DNA from: Ooceraea biroi | Lineage: Eukaryota > Arthropoda > Insecta > Hymenoptera > Formicidae | DNA length: 64,000 nt | Assembly: GCF_003672135.1 (NCBI RefSeq) | Contig: NC_039517.1 | Span: 6,479,475 to 6,543,474 of the forward strand | Reading direction: 5' to 3' | In this document: positions 60,747 to 64,000 of the stretch, one piece after another | How the letters are laid out: the number at the start of each line of letters is the position of its first letter | How positions within the stretch are numbered: the stretch's first letter is position 1 | Notes under the pieces: generated by a model | Told to the model about the DNA's origin: nothing | The model's input: only the letters and a program-made list of their open reading frames with translations | Database searches by the model: none | Made by a program: the position numbers and the translations under genes

Positions 60747-63112
60747 TGTTTGTTAAATTTAATAGGTGATTTATATGAGGTCTAGAAAAAAGTGAAAAAT
60801 TTGGGAAATATGGTCGGTAATGCAACAACTCGTCATTGGTGTAAAAAAACGAAAACGACTGTGAGAGGACGTCGAGCTTGAATTTTACGACTTATTTTGA
60901 TCAGTTAGCAACTTTCAGCGATATTACATGCGTGAATCGGATTTTGAATAACAATTTGCAGATTCGAAAGTCTAATTTATCTATTAAAATCTCGCTTTAA
61001 TGAAAGTGTTGCTGTGAATAATCAGCATGCCCAGACACATTAAGTGGACGGCGAAATGCTAAATTTCGGCGTGCTTCCGGTGACGGACTCGAGGAATTAT
61101 GACGTGCCATCGAAATTTCGCCTTTGTTCGCCGGAGAAATTACGATGCCCTGACTTTTGGCCGTGTATCAAAGCCGTTTACGTGGCCGTGTAAGAATAAG
61201 CGTTGCCTATTGCTCCTGCAATATTTCTTCGCGAAATGAAACGCACGTCTACACGTAGCTCCGGGATATTGAAGTCGTGAAAAACCGTCGTTGTTATGTC
61301 TTTTGATATTCGACTTTTAATATTCGGCCTCATTGTATATTCGGCTTTTAATATTCGGATATCTCAAGACAGCTCTCGCAAGAATTCTCTTGAAATACCG
61401 AGTTTCCGTGTTTTCCAGAACCGACCAGACGAGAGCAACGCGTTTCCGATCTGGAGAACGATATTTCCTCGCGAGTCCTCGGGTCAATTCGAGCCGGGCG
61501 GTTCTGGGTTTTGATAAAGCGACGAGCGAAGGATGGCGGGGGAGAGAATAGGGCGGCGTTAAAGAATAGGAAAAGTCGGAACGAATGTTCTTGACGGGAC
61601 TCGTCGAATACGAATCGTACACGCGTGTTCGCCGCGTAGCTAACCGACAGTGAAGAAGCGTTACGAACGGGCGCACCGCGCCGCTTGCAATATTGAACTA
61701 CCCTCCGGGTATACGTCGTAATTAAAGCACTGAATTATTCGTCGACTTGTTAAAGCCGGGGGTGCGAACGTCGTTAGCACCAGCGTGGACCGGCGCTTGC
61801 GTGCACGTGCGGCGTAAACAGCCACCCTTGCTCGTGAATTATACGTCGTCGGTTCGTCTGCGGCGCATCCCCTTTACCCTTGTGTCAATATTATCCGAAA
61901 CTTGAGGAGGAGATCAAACCCTTCAGACAAAAGGCTATTCCTCATACTACCCTCGCAAACGGGCAAAACACTCCTTCGGCTTCCGGTAACCCTTTTGTTA
62001 CTGGTCCTCCCCGGGGAATTCGGGGATATTCCGAAAACAACGCGTCGCGCTTAATAATTTAATAATGAGTCAAGGCGGAGGACAAAGGCGGCCAGCAATC
62101 GCGATCGTGTTTAGCGACGTCTTTATAGGCTGGCCAGCCGCATGGCCGAGGGCTGTGATTACCGGTATTATTACTCGATTACCAGTCGGAGGATCACTCT
62201 CGGCCGAGATAACGCCCGACACTTCAGATCCATTAAATTAATGCGGAATTTATGCGAACACAGAATGCTCGTTGTCGGGGATTGGCCGTTATTAATGTCC
62301 GATTATTTGACCGGAATTGTGCATTAATTATCTACGATTTGCAATAATAATATTAATTATCGGCACACCGAGTAAAATTAATTCTCCCCTTGACACTCGT
62401 GACACTTGGCTGTCATCGAAACGCGAGAACGATCCCAACGCTGCGCCAGTCTAATCGCACGCAATCGAGGCCGAATAATTAATTGCAACTCGTATTACTA
62501 TTTCGTTGATATTTTCCGCTCGGCAGACTCTCGCGCGTCTATAATATTTCGCGATGCAGGTCAGCCGCGAGAAAAATGACGCGGGTGACGCATTCGCACG
62601 CGGCCGTAAAACTAATTAAAAGTGAATTTCCATAATAATTAATCTCCTGCGTGATAGTTTTTATTAATGAAACGTATGCGCTCGTTCACGACGTTTCGTG
62701 TACATCGACATTAATTCAGGACCACGAGGGACGCATTGAGGCAACGATGCTCGATGTAAACACCCCCGTGTGAAATACATGCATGAGACACGATCGTGCA
62801 GCTCGTTCGTCCTATTCTCTTTCCTCCAACCTCACCTCTCTCTCTCTCCTTTCCTCTTGGTCTCTATTTCTCTCTCCCTCTCGCTCTTTGCCTCATCCAA
62901 CCCTCCGTGTGTCAATATTATCTGAGTGCCACCCTAGTCACTGTGTGTAGTTGGTTCCGCACGTGTCAGGGATGAAAAATGAGGCATTTTTTTCGTAATG
63001 AAAAAAATACAGAAAACGATGAAGTTTTTCCGCCGGCATCGAAAATTTTTCTACCACGAAAACCACGCGCACATAGATTTTTAAGTGATATTTATAGATC
63101 ACACAAGCCCGC

Positions 63113-63136
63113 GCAGCAGTAGCAGCAGCAGCAGCA
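63113..63136. repeat. (GCA)n trinucleotide run
   Basis: GCA units with one TAG interruption. The surrounding minus-strand frame (62938-63426) is an ordinary chance ORF. Confidence 0.85.
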
Positions 63137-63373
63137 CGATAGCCATCCGCACAACGGATGAAAGCAGAATAAAGCCGAACAGCTTTATGCGGGTTTTGCG
63201 TTCGCGTTCTCGAAACAGAAAAATATGCTAATGCAAATACGGGACCGCTTTCCCTCTCGGAATTATTCGCGTCATAAAAACTGCTCGATATTCTTACTTT
63301 CGACGCACGAATTTTAACGTAAATTGTTCGATCAATTAGTTTCGCGGCCTCCTCGAGCGCGTCCACTCGCGTA

Positions 63374-63389
63374 ATATATATATATATAT
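63374..63389. repeat. (AT)8 microsatellite
   Basis: Short uninterrupted AT run. Confidence 0.85.
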
Positions 63390-64000
63390 TGAGTACGGTA
63401 ATATTTTCGAATGCTACATTTAACAATCGCGCGACTTAAATGGATCCTGAAAATGTGACGAGTATCAGAGACGAGTTATACCGCCTGAGTGAAATCAATA
63501 CGATTGATATACGTTTATAATTAACGCGCCGAGCGGATCCGGCGGGATATTAATAACGCCCGACAAATACTCGGCTGAGGTCAGTTTCAGACTAGCTGCA
63601 GACTGCTCGGGATAATTTTGAGTTTGCGAAATTTGCGCGCGCGATACCGCGTAACGTGCTCAAATTAATGATAATGTATGCAAAAAGCGCGAGGCGAGGA
63701 CAGCGCAACGCAAAGCGGCGATGCAGATTCCAAGGCACGACACAGGCCGGCCGCCTGTATCTGCCGCAAGTTTCAGCATATTCGAAAAATTACAACGTCT
63801 CCCGGCACTCCGTTCTCGAAACTCGGTGAGCGTACTTTATTGCACTAACTTCGCCACTTAAGCGAGATACAAGAACACGAATTTATCGCGCGGACTCGGA
63901 TCGCCGAGGTTGACGGCGTGAAAAATGAGCAAACGCATATGCGGCACTCGTTGCCTGCTTATCGAGCAAGGTGCAAGAACTGATGGTCACAAGGGACATC

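Larger units (their letters stand above)
59907..64000. other. Right flank without a supportable gene
   Basis: Contains short trinucleotide runs and a TA run (listed) and a 20-bp direct repeat of TTCG(A/G)CTTTTAATATTCGG at about 61308-61358. No coding exon, RNA gene or transposon terminus was recognised. Confidence 0.5.

Noticed and set aside
1..64000. tRNA, rRNA, CRISPR array, bacterial operons or known insect microRNA seeds
   Set aside because: No A/B-box pairs, rRNA-like segments or regularly spaced repeat-spacer units were seen. A by-eye check for several common insect miRNAs found none. The simple repeats are microsatellites.

Overview
The window looks like nuclear DNA of an insect. It is gene-poor, has very long introns and no obvious CpG depletion, uses canonical GT-AG introns, and contains cut-and-paste DNA transposon remnants of arthropod type. 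A hymenopteran, perhaps an ant, is my best guess, but that rests on general character and not on a diagnostic gene. Only two protein-coding genes can be supported, both on the minus strand. Almost all other open reading frames are chance frames inside introns or intergenic DNA.

Gene 1 (minus, from 27880 to beyond the left edge) is the 5' half of a zinc-dependent membrane (renal-type) dipeptidase. Four coding exons can be placed with consistent splice phases: 27756-27880, 15921-16074, 7562-7694 and 1637-1787. Together they encode the first 188 residues: a signal peptide, the HND metal motif, the bridging-Glu motif GVEGGH and the LTHTCNTPW segment. The remaining exons, with the last two zinc-ligand histidines and any C-terminal anchor, lie off the left edge. 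Introns are about 11.7, 8.2 and 5.8 kb, so the left 28 kb is essentially this one transcription unit.

Gene 2 (minus, 45613-49610) encodes a predicted secreted 614-residue histidine-rich protein. A four-codon first exon (MVTW) follows a TATA-containing promoter. A 2153-bp intron separates it from one large exon carrying the rest of the signal peptide, a Pro-rich N-terminal region, a tract of about 386 residues dominated by His and built on an eight-residue repeat, and a 67-residue non-repetitive tail. A poly(A) signal lies 132 bp past the stop.

Mobile DNA: (i) two copies of a 0.7-kb foldback MITE flanked by TTAA, at 10954-11671 (inside dipeptidase intron 2) and 52285-52986. (ii) A 715-bp element at 30220-30934 with perfect-length 140-bp terminal inverted repeats, TA target duplications and a decayed Tc1/mariner-IS630 DDE transposase C-terminus. 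(iii) A 1143-bp Transib-like element at 58759-59901 whose ends carry the V(D)J-type heptamer CACAGTG with a nonamer-like block after exactly 23 bp on both sides and a GGACC duplication. The rest (28-30 kb, 31-45 kb, 50-58.7 kb, 60-64 kb) holds microsatellites and diverged duplications but no gene I can support.
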